A DNA stretch of 13,082 bases, taken from positions 1 through 13,082 of the forward strand of contig VBJP01000078.1 of assembly GCA_005880165.1 (NCBI GenBank), written 5' to 3'. Source of the stretch: Chloroflexota bacterium. GTDB taxonomy: Bacteria; Chloroflexota; Limnocylindria; QHBO01. Positions 13,060 through 13,082 of the stretch are shown here, in pieces. The notes beneath the pieces are model-generated. The model was not told the DNA's origin and ran no database searches. It saw only the letters and a list, made by a program, of their open reading frames with translations. Numbering within the stretch: position 1 is the stretch's first letter; every line of letters begins with the position of its first letter. Made by a program: the position numbers and the translations under genes.

Positions 13060-13082
13060 CGACCCAGCCGGTTGCCCTTCTC

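Overview
The window is a GC-rich (about two thirds G+C by eye), densely packed bacterial chromosome segment with overlapping stop/start junctions and many GTG starts. The gene set is housekeeping and catabolic: a type III pantothenate kinase, CoaBC, a BioD-like/DRTGG protein, an actinobacterial-type HhH-GPD protein and FadD15-like and acyl-CoA dehydrogenase enzymes. Together with several leaderless-looking starts it suggests a soil or aquatic Chloroflexota (for example a Limnocylindria-like lineage) or a deep Actinomycetota. That assignment is inference. I see no phage, transposon, CRISPR, tRNA or rRNA.

Layout. (1) 1-1477, minus strand: an unrecognised 156-aa acidic-tailed protein followed directly by an M16 zinc peptidase whose C-terminus runs off the left edge. 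(2) 1478-1610: divergent control region. (3) 1611-4606, plus strand: tight CoA operon coaX - coaBC - panC-like. (4) 4607-4798: convergent intergenic region with a promoter-like element, a two-hairpin segment and a rho-independent terminator, a candidate small RNA. (5) 4799-8411, minus strand: glutamate dehydrogenase with its own promoter, an unknown 201-aa protein, a BioD-like ATPase with DRTGG domain, and an HhH-GPD family protein. (6) 8535-13059, minus strand: acyl-CoA dehydrogenase - acyl-CoA synthetase (1-bp overlap), a 239-bp gap, then a thiolase.

How it fits together. The plus-strand operon covers pantoate to 4'-phosphopantetheine chemistry (PanC, CoaX, CoaB, CoaC) and supplies CoA. The right-hand minus-strand genes use CoA to activate fatty acids, dehydrogenate acyl-CoA and thiolyse 3-ketoacyl-CoA. 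Glutamate dehydrogenase links amino acids to 2-oxoglutarate and the TCA cycle, so the theme is CoA supply, beta-oxidation and central carbon/nitrogen metabolism.

Most worth following up: the panC-like product has lost much of the canonical pantothenate synthetase active site (the second His of HxGH, the two pantoate-binding Gln, and the Ser-Arg of the SSRN loop). Next are a candidate structured small RNA between panC and the HhH-GPD gene, and an operon joining glutamate dehydrogenase to an unknown protein and a BioD/DRTGG protein. I found no clearly novel multi-gene defence or mobile system.
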